From Xestospongia bergquistia (Eukaryota > Porifera > Demospongiae > Haplosclerida > Petrosiidae): a stretch of 64,000 nt of DNA. Made by a program: the position numbers and the translations under genes. Below the pieces are notes generated by a model, which was not told the DNA's origin, made no database searches, and saw nothing but the letters and a program-made list of their open reading frames with translations. The DNA lies in assembly GCA_963965975.1 (NCBI GenBank), contig OZ014419.1:5970150-6034149 (forward strand), given 5' to 3'. Positions 12,721 to 24,800 of this stretch are shown one piece after another. Positions within the stretch are counted from its first letter, which is position 1; every line of letters begins with the position of its first letter.

Positions 12721-12954
12721 CAAGTTAAATTGAAGGAGCAGAGCTCAAATATATGCAGGTTAATGTGTCCATTTATACGTTGAAACCACCACTTTTATAT
12801 GTATATGTCGAATAGTGTTATTAACTAAGTTGCCCAATGGTACTTAGATGAATAAAGTTCCACCATACCTAGTCACTAATGCATTTTTTGTACATGTACA
12901 TAATATAAACACTATACATACTAGTGATATACTATAACTATGTGTTATTTGTAT

Positions 12955-13475
12955 CATTACATTAGAAACTCACTGGTGATACTAATGTGGCTGCAGTGAC
13001 ACTAGAAAGGCTTAAAGATCCCAAACCTATTGTAGGTGAGGCTCATGTTAGATGTCAACATTGGTATCTACAAAGATCCATTCAACAAGAAATTAGTGAT
13101 AGATATAGTTAACCTAGTCAAAGATATGATGAACATTAGCATCTGTACTGTACTTGTATACGTACATGTACATTTTGGTACTTGTTACTAATGAAGGCCA
13201 ATAGCATGTGGTCCTTTAAAGACTATTGCTATTTTGAAGAGCCTATGTAGCATCTATTCTCTTATTCATAGTGATCTTTACCACTTTATTTGTAATTGTA
13301 CAGAGCATAATTATAAATATTTAATAAGTAGTGTCTAATGATTTGTGAATTATATTATGTCCTTTCTCTTTATATAGTCTGTACTTAAAGGTCAATTAAA
13401 GGATTATTCTAAGTCAGCTATTGGACAAGTTATTACATTTGACCATGATCAATTAAGAAACTCATAAGATTCTGG
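12955..13475 (+). pseudogene. PHR-like exon relics upstream of the RING exon
   Basis: At 12963-13045 the plus strand reads KLTGDTNVAAVTLERLKDPK, matching the inverted copy at 4290-4410 (KVTGDTAVTAVTQEIPKDYK). At 13378-13470 an exon-like piece after TATATAG reads SVLKGQLKDYSKSAIGQVIT and runs into TAA; a shorter relative (SALKGQLKDYTKS) is at 32278-32320. The similarity among copies shows duplicated coding exons. The ancestral position just before the RING is inferred from order only. Confidence 0.5.
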
Positions 13476-13534
13476 AATGTATTTCCATACTGTGAGTAGT
13501 AGCTAGTTTGTATGATACATACATGTAACATATC

Positions 13535-13581
13535 TCTCTCTCTCTCCTCTCTCTCTCTCTCATGCACACACACACACACAG
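13535..13581. repeat. (TC)n / (CA)n microsatellite
   Basis: Short TC run followed by ATG and a (CA)n run. Confidence 0.95.
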
Positions 13582-13736
13582 AGTTGCTGTCTTGTAGTCA
13601 TCTCTGTTGTCTCATAAAATGAGTGTAAGAGTGTCTCCAATGTCTTCATGGGTGTGGCGCTCAAGATAATTCCACCCACCTTCCATAAAAAAAAGATGCT
13701 GATGATTGATATGTTGTATAGAGGGATTATCATGTG

Positions 13737-14110
13737 CTCCGGCTATTCAGTTAGAGTGTGGTCATGTTTTCCATCATCAGTGTTGTCATAATACTCTCAG
13801 TAAGAAGTGGTGTGGATTAAGGATTACCTTCAGGTTTATGTTATGCTCCATTTGTGAGGTAAGAAGCTAGCAGCTGTCAATTTTAATTGCATATGTTGAT
13901 CCATTAATCTATCCTCCATTCATTCTATTATTTCTGGTAGTCCATTCTGTAATCATAACCTATTTTTCACTATACAGGACAAGCCCATAGCTCATCCTTG
14001 TTTCTTGGATTTGGCTGAAAGAGGAAGTGTTAGTTACGTTTGAAGTATGAGAACCAATCAAAATGTGAGGCTATCACTTTTTCCCCATCTAACTCTATCA
14101 GTAAGTACTT
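13737..14110 (+). pseudogene. RING finger exons of a MYCBP2/PHR-type E3 ligase, broken
   Basis: Read from 13742, one exon gives AIQLECGHVFHHQCCHNTL and, further on, RITFRFMLCSICE, ending at a GTAAGAAG donor. This matches the C-terminal RING-H2 of PHR proteins (human MYCBP2 reads AIQLDCSHIFHLQCC and RITFGFISCPIC). The next exon starts after TATACAG at 13979 (DKPIAHPCFLDL), again as in MYCBP2. About 12 codons later frame is lost: the matching KRK...LRLKYE and CEAIT motifs are in another frame with an in-frame TAG, and about ten codons are missing. PHR ligases ubiquitinate neuronal and signalling substrates; this copy is very probably dead. The first zinc-binding cysteine pair was not found upstream. 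Confidence 0.85.
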
Positions 14111-16450
14111 TAGTATACAATCTAGAAATATGCTTACTATATCTGTTATAAATATAAGACTATTTGTCCATCTATATGTCTTTCTCTCCAGTATTTTATC
14201 AACCATTCATTTATTAATGTCCATCCCATGCTTCACCTGCTTTCATGTTTCTACTAGGCAGTGAAAAGTCATTTATTGTAAACATTGTCAGTTAAATGAG
14301 TTTTGCAATCATAATAGTTCTGAGAAGACTACTTTACAAAACGATAAAATCCCAAAATGCTAACACTGAATATAGATAGCTAGAAAAAGAATGAACTTCA
14401 GTACAACTCATGACATTTTCCTTTACTTTTTATAGTGAAAGACAAATTGTTATTGAATACTAAAGAAATAAGCAAGGGTCAAAAAATTATGAGAGAGATG
14501 CGTTAAATAGTTCTCCTGGCAGAATCTTTCAAGAACAAGTATTTTAAACTGATTTTGAACTAGTTATTTCATTCTGTTTTGAATAGTAACAACATAAACT
14601 TATAAATAGTATAACAACACCTATCAATATGTATGGATTAGCTATGACAACTGTGATGACTACTGCAACAAATTTAGTGAGAATCTCAAAATAGTACTGA
14701 CTATTGTTTAAATATGTATGTTTAAGGTTTTTATTCAAAGCTTGCTAAATATGAGCCTTTAAAGTTGATAAATTTTTAAATAACAATTAACTTATGGTAA
14801 ACTCTGTCTGAAATAACTTTCATAAACCCTATCTTGGCATTCCTTATATTGTATTTTATAAATTTTTGCCTTTCCAATATTAATCTATCAATTAATCCAG
14901 CATAAGGCCAGGGTAAGTTTTATTTAAGAGACTAAATAAGTGTGGATAGAACTTTGTCCAATTATCTCTCATCAATCCTGCTAGTTACTAATAAAACTTA
15001 CCTCTAATCCACTGTACTGCAGTGAACAGAAAGACTTGATACTTATGGGCTTAGTTTAAAAGAAAATTTAATTGACAAAAGTTTTTATCACATTGGTACA
15101 AAATTCTTCCTAATTGTGAGCTGATAGAAAATAGGAAATACAAAATATTAAATGATGATATTGGCTCACTAATAATATAACTGAATGGCTTGTAGACAAG
15201 CCTGGATCACACAAGCTTACAATTTGTCAACAAGTTTTTAATTCTCTAATTCACTAGCTGGCCATGTGTTACAGTTAATAATTCATATTCTGCATGAAGT
15301 CACACAATGTAGGTATAATATAATCATGTAGGCCTGGCCTACATGATTATATCATACCTTTCAATTTTATTTTATAATAAGTAAGGTCTAAGTTTAGAAG
15401 GAAAAAACTTTTATATTTGTCTCAAAATCATGGTCCAAAATTAACTGGTGGACTAGTTTTGGTTGCAAGATGTGGTCTGGAGTGGGATGACTATCTCCAC
15501 CAAAGGAGGGGTGTTTTTAGCAGCAAAAAGCAACTCTTGGCAGCTGTCACACAAAAAGTCTGTGGGGGACTATAATGCTGCCAAAAGTGGTACATGGCAA
15601 CACACTCACAACTAAAAGGTTAAAATTCAATGCCCAGGCACAACCCTGGGCTGCTCTAGTCTGATTCTCGAAGAATCTGGCGAGTGGGCGTCTGGGGACG
15701 AGACTGGGCTACATTTCGCTGTATGCGTATAAAGATAACAATTATTAAATATCTATTCATTCGCTTAAAGAGGCTGCGTGCTAAGCCAGACTCTGTACTT
15801 CATTGTAATTTCTCAGTCTGTTAACAGGTGATTACAACATCTAGTCATTAAAAGGTATCATTTTAAAGAAAGGTGTCTACTTCCCTGACAAAACCTGCCA
15901 TTGGCAGCAATAATCTTTGCCATTGGATGAAATCCTACTACCATGAGGCAGTGTTTTTATCTTGTATCTGACATATCAGACTGCCCCTAAATTACTGTGA
16001 CTCAATTGTCTAAACATCTGATCAACAGAGGAGCACATAGAATCTTGAGGTATGCCATTGACTAAATTCACTTTAGTATGTATACACATCATACAGAGAA
16101 TGATACAGTCTATTACCCTTGATACCCAGTAATTACATATGTGAAATTATAATAACCATTTAATGATATTTTATGAGGCAGGTGGTGTCACTGCCTATGT
16201 AGAGATGGTACAATGTTTGTTTTCTTTCTGCTTGGTTTACGCAGTATGCCAGGCAGTCCTAAGATTGTTTTGGACCATGTGTTATATATGTGTGTGCATG
16301 TGTATATTTATGTGTGTAACAGGGTATGTTTATTTTCATTGTTCTATTTATTTTTTCATCGTTCTATTTATTGTATGTGACTTTTAAGAGCAATGAATGA
16401 AATTAACTCACATACAATAAGTAACTGCCAACACACATAGCATTCAATCA
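14111..16450. other. Gene-free stretch
   Basis: No coding region, RNA gene or recognisable transposon protein was seen. The reading frame at 16163-16387 is low in complexity, Cys/Phe/Val-rich and has no homolog I recognise. A moderately GC-rich block at about 15430-15720 differs in composition from its surroundings and could be a non-autonomous element or an old UTR, but nothing diagnostic is present. Confidence 0.5.
15312..15358. repeat. Near-perfect 23-bp inverted repeat (palindrome)
   Basis: GGTATAATATAATCATGTAGGCC is followed after 1 bp by GGCCTACATGATTATATCATACC, the reverse complement with one mismatch. It would form a long hairpin. It may be the collapsed end of a MITE-like element or a cruciform-forming site. 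Confidence 0.9.
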
Positions 16451-17204
16451 ATTTCACTACTTTATTGTAAGCACTTTGAATTTGACGTGACTGACCTAAG
16501 CTTCTGATCAGTTGAGAGAGCTTCTTTGAGCAATTCCATATCTTTTGCCAACTCTCCAGTCTTCAAAGTTAGCAATAATCCAGTCCCTTTAGAGCAGTAG
16601 TAGTACCATTTTTAATAATCTTAGGATGATCTTTACAATTATATTTTTGTTATTCTTCTGTTCCCGCCCTCCCCACTCCCTAACCAATAATTATAAAAAA
16701 CTATAAGGCTTTTAAGGATATTTTTACACAGAAAGTTATGATTTTATGTAAGGTATTAGAAGTCTTATTTCAGTTTCTTTGACCAATAAAAATAGTGATT
16801 TAACAGAGCTTGGAAGTAGCCTAATTATTGAAAACAAACAGAAGTCAATAAGACAGTAGTCTATTCTACCATTAGGCTTGTTCTAAGTGGAGTTAAGCAA
16901 GTTTTTGATCCTTTTTCTTAAGGATATCAGGGTTTTTTTGTTTTATATTAATCAAGAATAGGCATATTTATAGAACGTTACTAGTTAACCTTGTTGCTCA
17001 CTGCATAAACAAGGTTTCAGTACTTGCTTTGTGTGGGTGTGTCTGTCTGTTGTCTGTTATTTGAAAGCACAGGCAGTATGGTAGAGTGTATTGCTCCCAA
17101 AAGTTACTGTATATTCAATATGGAATTGTCTACATTTTCAGTGTGGGAATTTTCCTTAAAATTCTTTTGTTCTCATTCTTATGAATGTAATAATGTAATA
17201 TTGT

Positions 17205-18520
17205 GAGTAGTCATGATTTCTTGGTCAAAGGTATTTGGCAAAATTCACTGTTTGCATTTAGTTTGCCAAAAGCTTTACATCAGACAGTTTTACCTACATG
17301 TCATCTACCTTAGGCAGTAAATGTAACCTTATTCTCGTTTAAGGGTTTCTGGTCAACACAGATGCTGATTGCATCACCTTTCTTGGCATGATTACTATCC
17401 CTACATACCCTGATGTAGGTATATCTACTTTGGATATAACACCCATCAATTCCATCTTGTCTAATTCTTTCTGTACTTTTTGATCATAATGCATATAGAA
17501 GAGGTACATGTCTTGGTATATATATGTGTGTGTGTGTGTGTATAATCACTGTTAAAACTAAATCATTGATTGACTAATATATGGCTATGCAATTTGTATA
17601 CAGCAAACTTATTTTGATGCAATAAATTAAGTAAGAGTAATACTGTTTTGATTACTAATGTACTGCTGTTTATTTAGCTACATAAAAGATAATGCATTAG
17701 TAATAAAAACAGTGTTGTGCTTACTTTTATATAATTATCCAACATGTATAACCATTTATTAGTGGAATCAACTAATCAATTTTTATAGTGATATATACAT
17801 ACATATATGCACACACACACACACACATATATACAGAAAGGTTTTATAAGAGAGTGCTAACTCATTTGTTCATCATTGGTGCTTAGTCCTGACACTATTC
17901 AAAATTACTGGAATGTTTTTTATTTGGTCCAGTCATTAAGTGAAGTTGAGCCATAGTATATCACTGTATCTTAGTTTTGTCAATGAACGTAAAAGATTCT
18001 TAAGTTATTAAGAGTCTCCAAAAATGAATGTTACTATTTATAGCATACTAAATATAGAATATACACAGGACAGAATGTGAACAATACAAGAAATACAATA
18101 TAAGTGTTCAATTGTTACTTAGTAGTCTGACTCTACAATGGACTAAGGGACTAGTTTGTCTTTCCAGCAGCATGTAAATTGCTTTGGATGCATCTACATG
18201 TTTTTCGGCTTTTGACTAGCTGTGCTTGTCTTTATGGTACTACTAGGAAGACAATCTCAGCGTGAACACAACTTTTCCCAGGTTGTAGTGTTGCTAGTTT
18301 TCACAATAACTTGATGTTGTTATCCTATAGATTCCTTTTCACTAATCATTTTCTTTGCATTCTCAAGAGAGGTTGGCATCCAGCTAGATAGAGCCCTATC
18401 TCTGATCCCCACTATTAACTTGTATCACATTTTTTCACTCTGCATCTCACCATAGCTACAGTCACAGTTCTCAACTAGTTCGTATAGCTTCATGATGTGT
18501 TGCTCTGCTCTTTGTTAGTA
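17205..18520 (-). mobile_element. Decayed Ty3/Gypsy-type LTR retrotransposon fragments (gag and reverse transcriptase)
   Basis: On the minus strand, 17510 to 17205 encodes broken reverse-transcriptase sequence. Motifs in order are KELDKMELMGVISKVD, GIVIMPKK, ICVDQKPLNEN, LPKVDD and FGKLNANS followed by QIPLTKKS, the order seen in Ty3/Gypsy pol. Several frameshifts and stops interrupt it and the catalytic YxDD box is not found. Further upstream on the same strand, 18515 to about 18140 resembles gag: VGIRDRALSSWM and SLENAKKMISEKE, as in sponge and cnidarian Gypsy gag (IRDxxxVGIRDxxLSExL...), followed by a broken zinc-knuckle region. The element is dead. No protease, integrase or intact LTR was recognised. 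Confidence 0.75.
17527..17542. repeat. Short (GT)n microsatellite
   Basis: A (GT)8 run with flanking TATATATA. A second short run, (AC)n, lies at 17809-17827. Confidence 0.95.
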
Positions 18521-18655
18521 AGAATCTCTAAAATGAATGTTACTATTTATAGCATACTAAATATAGAATATACACAGGACAGAATATGAACAATACAAGA
18601 AACACAATAGTAAATGTTCAATGGTTACTTAGCAGTTTGACTCCACAATGTCATA
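18000..18655 (+). repeat. Two direct repeats of about 130 bp around the gag relic
   Basis: The block with AAATGAATGTTACTATTTAT and ATATACACAGGACAGAAT appears at 18003-18135 and again at 18523-18652 in the same orientation, roughly 90 percent alike by eye. The gag-like relic lies between the two. They may be remnants of element ends or a local duplication. Confidence 0.8.
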
Positions 18656-18779
18656 TAAAGAGTCCTTAGAGTCATCAGCTATATCGCCACGCCTTCACAT
18701 ATCTACATAGCACTTTCTCTATAACTATTGCATCTACTATGTAGGAATTTTCATGCTACAATTACTACTTTGATGTTTT

Positions 18780-18864
18780 TAGATATTTGTACTGCCATCC
18801 CTACATTTATATTTTTTTCAAAACTATTATGTACTTGTCTAATTGTTACATTGTACAGTTCACA
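18780..18864 (+). promoter_or_regulatory. Probable 5' UTR splice acceptor of the ankyrin gene
   Basis: A pyrimidine-rich tract ends in TTGTACAG at 18851-18858, six bases before the ATG chosen as start. This looks like a 3' splice site of an intron in the 5' UTR. If used, the in-frame upstream ATG at 18829 would lie in the intron. An upstream exon was not identified. Confidence 0.5.
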
Positions 18865-21800
18865 ATGTCTCATAATCTTTGGCCACCTACTCTCGATCTT
18901 CTTTGTGACAAACTGGAAGAAGTAAATGAATTGGATGAACTGGCTATAAGCCTTAACGTCTTGGATATTCAAGAAATCAGGGAACAATACCTAGGAGTTA
19001 ATGTTTCGCAATGCAAAAAATATTGTTTACAAAGATGGCTTGATCAAAGAGACACTGTACATTCATGGCGTACAGTAGCTAATGCAGTAAAAAAAACCAA
19101 TCCAGTAGTTGCTGAGCATATCAGAAACAAATATGCTACTATATTAGATGATGTACTATCAAAGCCACAGCATGAAGAACATAGCATTGTAAATGATGAT
19201 CAACGTTTCACTATCAAGTCTGTCATTGAAGAGCAACAGCCAAGTTTGAGTAAAGTGCCTCTTCAAAGAGACATAGCAGAAGAAATTACTCATTTTGAAC
19301 ACAGATTTGCCATATTAGTCTCAAAAACACGGGATTCTTTAATAGAAAGACCAAACAAACTTTTACCATTTTATCGATACTTGAAACAACAAAAGCTTTG
19401 TGACCAAATGTCAATACCAAATGAAAGTGATATCACATATGACACATTATTTGATAAACTACAGACCAAATGGCATTACCTTAAACATCAACTTCTTCAA
19501 AAAATAGTTGAGATGTTTCTTTTTGACACTGACTTGCCAGATGAAGTGCAGAATTACCAAAGTGACTTAACGACTTTTAAAAAGTCAACAAAAATGAAAG
19601 ATTTTGCTGTTATCAAATCAAAAGATAATGCATCAGAAAAAGTGAAAGTAAAACTAAAAGTACAAAAAATGTGGCTAGAGGTAACAATACAGCAGTTTGA
19701 GTTTCTGGTGAAGGTCCTCTTTCAAGATTTTGAAGATCTACTTACTGACATGATTGTCAAAAAAAGCAGTATGTGTGTTGCCTGGAGTGTTTCAAAAGAA
19801 ATAGCTAGCCTGATTACAGAAATCACATTTAATCATGAAGACTTGATATTTGTTGGAGTAATTTCACTAACTGTAGGGTCCAAGATGTTTTTTAATCACA
19901 ATTCAACTCAAGAAATTGTGACAGTTGATACAGCTCGGTTGAGGGTTGTTCAATCTGGTGCTCCTCTTCCTACTATAGCACCTCTTAAAGTAGGGGGTGA
20001 TCCTAATGTATTACCACAGTCTGGTATGACATTGATATCCAAAGCAAAAAGTGATGATTCTATTTTACACATAGCTAGTCGATATGGTTATACATCAGTT
20101 GTCTCTATTTTACTTAACAAAGGGGCAGATCCTAATCTAGCTATGAACAATGGCACAACGCCTCTTGTGATAGCCAGTCTAAATGGACACAATGATATCA
20201 TCCAACTACTATTAGAGAGAAATGTTCCAATAAACACCCAGAATGAAAATGGATCAACTGCTTTTTTTGGTGCCAGCCAAAATGGTCATTTATTGGTGAT
20301 ATCTACCTTACTTAGTAATGGAGCAGATCCTAACCTAGCTATGAATGATGGCACAACACCTCTTATGATAGCCAGTGTAAATGGCCATAATGATGTTGTC
20401 AAGCTATTACTGGAGAGAAATGTTCCAATAAACACACAGAACAAGAAAGGAGTGACAGCATTTTATCTTGCCTGCATGAATGGTCACTTATCAGTCATCT
20501 CTACCTTACTTAGTAATGGAGCAGATCCCAGCGTAGCGATAAATGATGGCACAACACCTCTTATGATAGCCAGTCAAAAAGGCCAATGTCATGTCATCCA
20601 AATATTACTAAAGAGAAATGCTCTATTAAACAACCAGAACAAAAATGGTTCAACTGCATTATTTTGTGCCAGTCAGAATGGTAATTTATCAGTCATCTCT
20701 ATCTTACTCAGTAATGGGGCAGATCCTAACCTAGCTATGAATGATGACACAACACCTCTTATGATAGCCAGTCTAAATGGCCATGGTGATGTCGTTCAAC
20801 TATTGTTAGAGAAAAGTGTTCCGATAAACACCCAGAACAAAAATGGATCAACTGCTTTTTTTGGTGCCAGCCAGAATGGTCACCTATCAGTAATATCTAC
20901 TTTACTAACTAACGGAGCAGATCCTAACTTAGCTATGAATGATGGCACAACGCCTTTTATGATAGCCAGTCAAAATAGCCATAGTAATGTCATCCAACTA
21001 TTACTAGAGAGAAGGGTTCCAATAAACATCCAGAACAAAAACGGTTCAACTGCTTTATTTTGTGCCACCCAGAATGGTCACTTATCAATGATATCTATCT
21101 TACTTAGTAATGGAGCAGATGGTGACCTAGCTCTGAATGATGGTACAACACCTCTTATGATAGCCAGTGATCAAGGCTATAGTGATATTGTTAAACTTTT
21201 ACTTGACTGGAATATTTTAATAAATACCCAAAACAGCAATGGAGCAACAGCAATTGGTTTTGCCTCCCAAAAAGGTTACTTGTCTCTTGTTTTTACATTA
21301 CTCAACAATGGTGCTGACCCAAATCTCGCTATGAAGAATGGATCAACACCTCTAATGGCAGCCAGTGGAAAAGGTCATAATGATGTTGTTCAACTATTAC
21401 TAGAGAGAAATGTTCCAGTAAATATTCATGATGGAAATGGAAGAACAGCATTTTATTGCGCCAGCCAAAATGGTCACTCATCAGTCATCTCTACCTTACT
21501 TAGTAATGGGGCAGATCCTAACCTAGCTATAAATGATGGCACAACACCTCTTATGATAGCCAGTGTAAATGGCCATAATGATGTTGTCAAGCTATTACTG
21601 GAGAGAAATGTTCCAATAAACACACAGAACAAGAAAGGAGTGACAGCATTTTATCTTGCCTGCATGAATGGTCACTTACCAGTCATCTCTACCTTACTTA
21701 GTACTGGGGCAGATCCTAACCTAGCTAAGAATGATGGCTCTACACCTCTTATGATAGCCAGTCTAAATGGTCATAGTGATGTTGTTCAACTATTACTAGA

Positions 21801-24800
21801 GAAAAGTGTTTTAATAAATGCCCAGAATGAAAATGGATCAACTGCTTTTTTTGGTGCCAGCCAAAATGGTCATTTATTGGTGATATCTATCTTACTTAGT
21901 AAGGGAGCAGATCCTAACCTTGCTATGAATGATGGCACAAAACCTCTTATGATAGCCAGTGTAAATGGCCATAGTGAGGCCGTCCTACTGTTACTAAAGA
22001 GTAATGTTCCAATAAACACCCAGAACAAGAAAGGAGTTACAGCATTTTATCTTGCCTGCACGAATGGTCACTTGTCAGTCATCTCTACCTTACTCAGTAA
22101 TGGGGCAGATCCTAACCTAGCTATAAATGATGGCACAACACCTCTTATGATAGCCAGTGTAAATGGCCATAATGATGTTGTCAAGCTATTACTGGAGAGA
22201 AATGTTCCAATAAACACACAGAACAAGAAAGGAGTGACAGCATTTTATCTTGCCTGCATGAATGGTCACTTACCAGTCATCTCTACCTTACTTAGTACTG
22301 GGGCAGATCCTAACCTAGCTAAGAATGATGGCTCTACACCTCTTATGATAGCCAGTCTAAATGGTCATAGTGATGTTGTTCAACTATTACTAGAGAAAAG
22401 TGTTTTAATAAATGCCCAGAATGAAAATGGATCAACTGCTTTTTTTGGTGCCAGCCAAAATGGTCATTTATTGGTGATATCTATCTTACTTAGTAAGGGA
22501 GCAGATCCTAACCTTGCTATGAATGATGGCACAAAACCTCTTATGATAGCCAGTGTAAATGGCCATAGTGAGGCCGTCCTACTGTTACTAAAGAGTAATG
22601 TTCCAATAAACACCCAGAACAAGAAAGGAGTTACAGCATTTTATCTTGCCTGCACGAATGGTCACTTGTCAGTCATCTCTACCTTACTCAGTAATGGAGC
22701 AGATCCCAACATAGCTATAAATGATGGCACAACACCTCTTATGATAGCTAGTCAAAAAGGCCAATGTCATGTCATCCAAATATTACTAAAGAGAAATGCT
22801 GTGATAAACAACCAGAACAAAAATGGCTTAACTGCATTATTTTGTGCCAGTCAGAATGGTAATTTATCAGTAATCTCTACCTTACTTAGTAATGGGGCAG
22901 ATCCTAACCTAGCTATAAATGATGGCACAACACCTCTTATGATAGCCAGTATAAATGGCCATGATGATGTCGTCAAATTATTACTAGAGAGAAATGTTCC
23001 AACAAACACACAGAACAAGAAAGGAGCTACAGCATTTTATCTTGCTTGCATGACTAGTCACTTATCAGTCATCTCTATTTTACTGAGTAATGGGGCAGAT
23101 CCTAACTTAGCAAAGAATGATGGCACAACGCCTTTTATGATAGCCAGTCAAAATAGCCATAGTAATGTCATCCAACTATTACTAGAGAGAAGGGTTCCAA
23201 TAAACATCCAGAACAAAAACGGTTCAACTGCTTTATTTTGTGCCACCCAGAATGGTCACTTATCAATGATATCTATCTTACTTAGTAATGGAGCAGATGG
23301 TAACCTAGCTTTGAATGATGGTACAACACCTCTTATGATAGCCAGTGATCAAGGCTATAGTGATATTGTTCAACTTTTACTTGACTGGAATATTTTAATA
23401 AACACCCAGAACAGCAATGGAGCAACAGCAATTGGTTTTGCCTCCCAAAAAGGTCACTTGTCTCTTGTTTTTACATTACTCAACAATGGTGCTGACCCAA
23501 ATCTTGCTATGAAGAATGGGTCAACACCTCTAATGGCAGCCAGTGGAAAAGGTCATAATAATGTTGTTCAATTATTAGTAGAAAGAAATGTTCCAGTAAA
23601 TATTCATGATGGAAATGGAAAGACAGCATTTTATTGTGCCAGCCAAAATGGTCACTCGTCAGTCATCTCTACCTTACTTAGTAATGGGGCAGATCCTAAC
23701 CTAGCTATAAATGATGGCACAACACCTCTTATGATAGCCAGTGTAAATGGCCATGGTGAGGTCGTCAAACTATTACTAAAGAAAAATGTTCCAATAAACA
23801 CCCAGAACAAGAAAGGAGTGACAGCATTTTACCTTGCCTGCATGAATGGTCACTCACCAGTCATCTCTACCTTACTTAGTAATGGGGCGGATCCTAACCT
23901 AGCTATGAATGATGGCACAACACCTCTTATGATAGCCAGTGTAAATGACCATAATGATGTTGTCAAGCTATTACTAGAGAGCAATGTTCCAACAAATATC
24001 CAGAACAAGAAAGGAGTGACAGCATTTTATCTTGCCTGCATGAATGGTCGTTTGTCAGTCATCTCTACCTTACTTAGTAAAGGGACAGATCCTAACCTAG
24101 CTAAGAATAATGGCACTACACCTCTTATGATAGCCAGTCTAAATGGCCATAGTGATGTTGTTCAACTATTACTAGAGAAAAGTGTTTTGATAAATGCCCA
24201 GACTGAAAATGGATCAACTGCTTTTTTTGGAGCCAGCCAAAATGGTCACTTATCAGTGATAACTACTTTACTAAGTAATGGAGCAGATCCTAACCTAGCT
24301 ATGAATGATAGCACAACACCTCTTATGATAGCCAGTGTGAATGGCCATAATGATGTTGTCAAAGTATTACTAAAGAACAATGTTCCAATAAACACCCAGA
24401 ACAATAAAGGAGTTACAGCATTTTATCTTGCCTGCACAAATGGTCGCTTGTCAGTCATCTCTACCTTACTTAGTAATGAGGCAGATCCTAGCCTAGCTAA
24501 GAATGATGGCACTACACCTCTTATGATAGCCAGTAAAAATGGTCATGGTGATGTTGTTCAGCTATTACTAGAGAAAAGTTTTTTGATAAATGTCCAGAAT
24601 AAAAATGGATCAACTGCTTTTTTTGGTGCCAGCCAAAATGGTCATTTATTGGTGATATCTATCTTACTTTGTAAGGAAGCAGATCCTAACCTAGCTATGA
24701 ATAATGGCACAACACCTCTTATGATAGCCAGTGTAAATGGCCATAATGATGTCGTCAAACTATTACTAAAGAAAAATGTTCCAATAAACACCCCGAACAA

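Noticed and set aside
16163-16387. Membrane protein of 74 residues
   Set aside because: Low-complexity Cys/Phe/Val frame in AT-rich DNA without homolog, splice context or promoter.
18787-18864. Longer N-terminus for the ankyrin protein
   Set aside because: The frame opens at a TTG; the first ATG (18829) precedes a good splice acceptor ending at 18858, so ATG 18865 is preferred.
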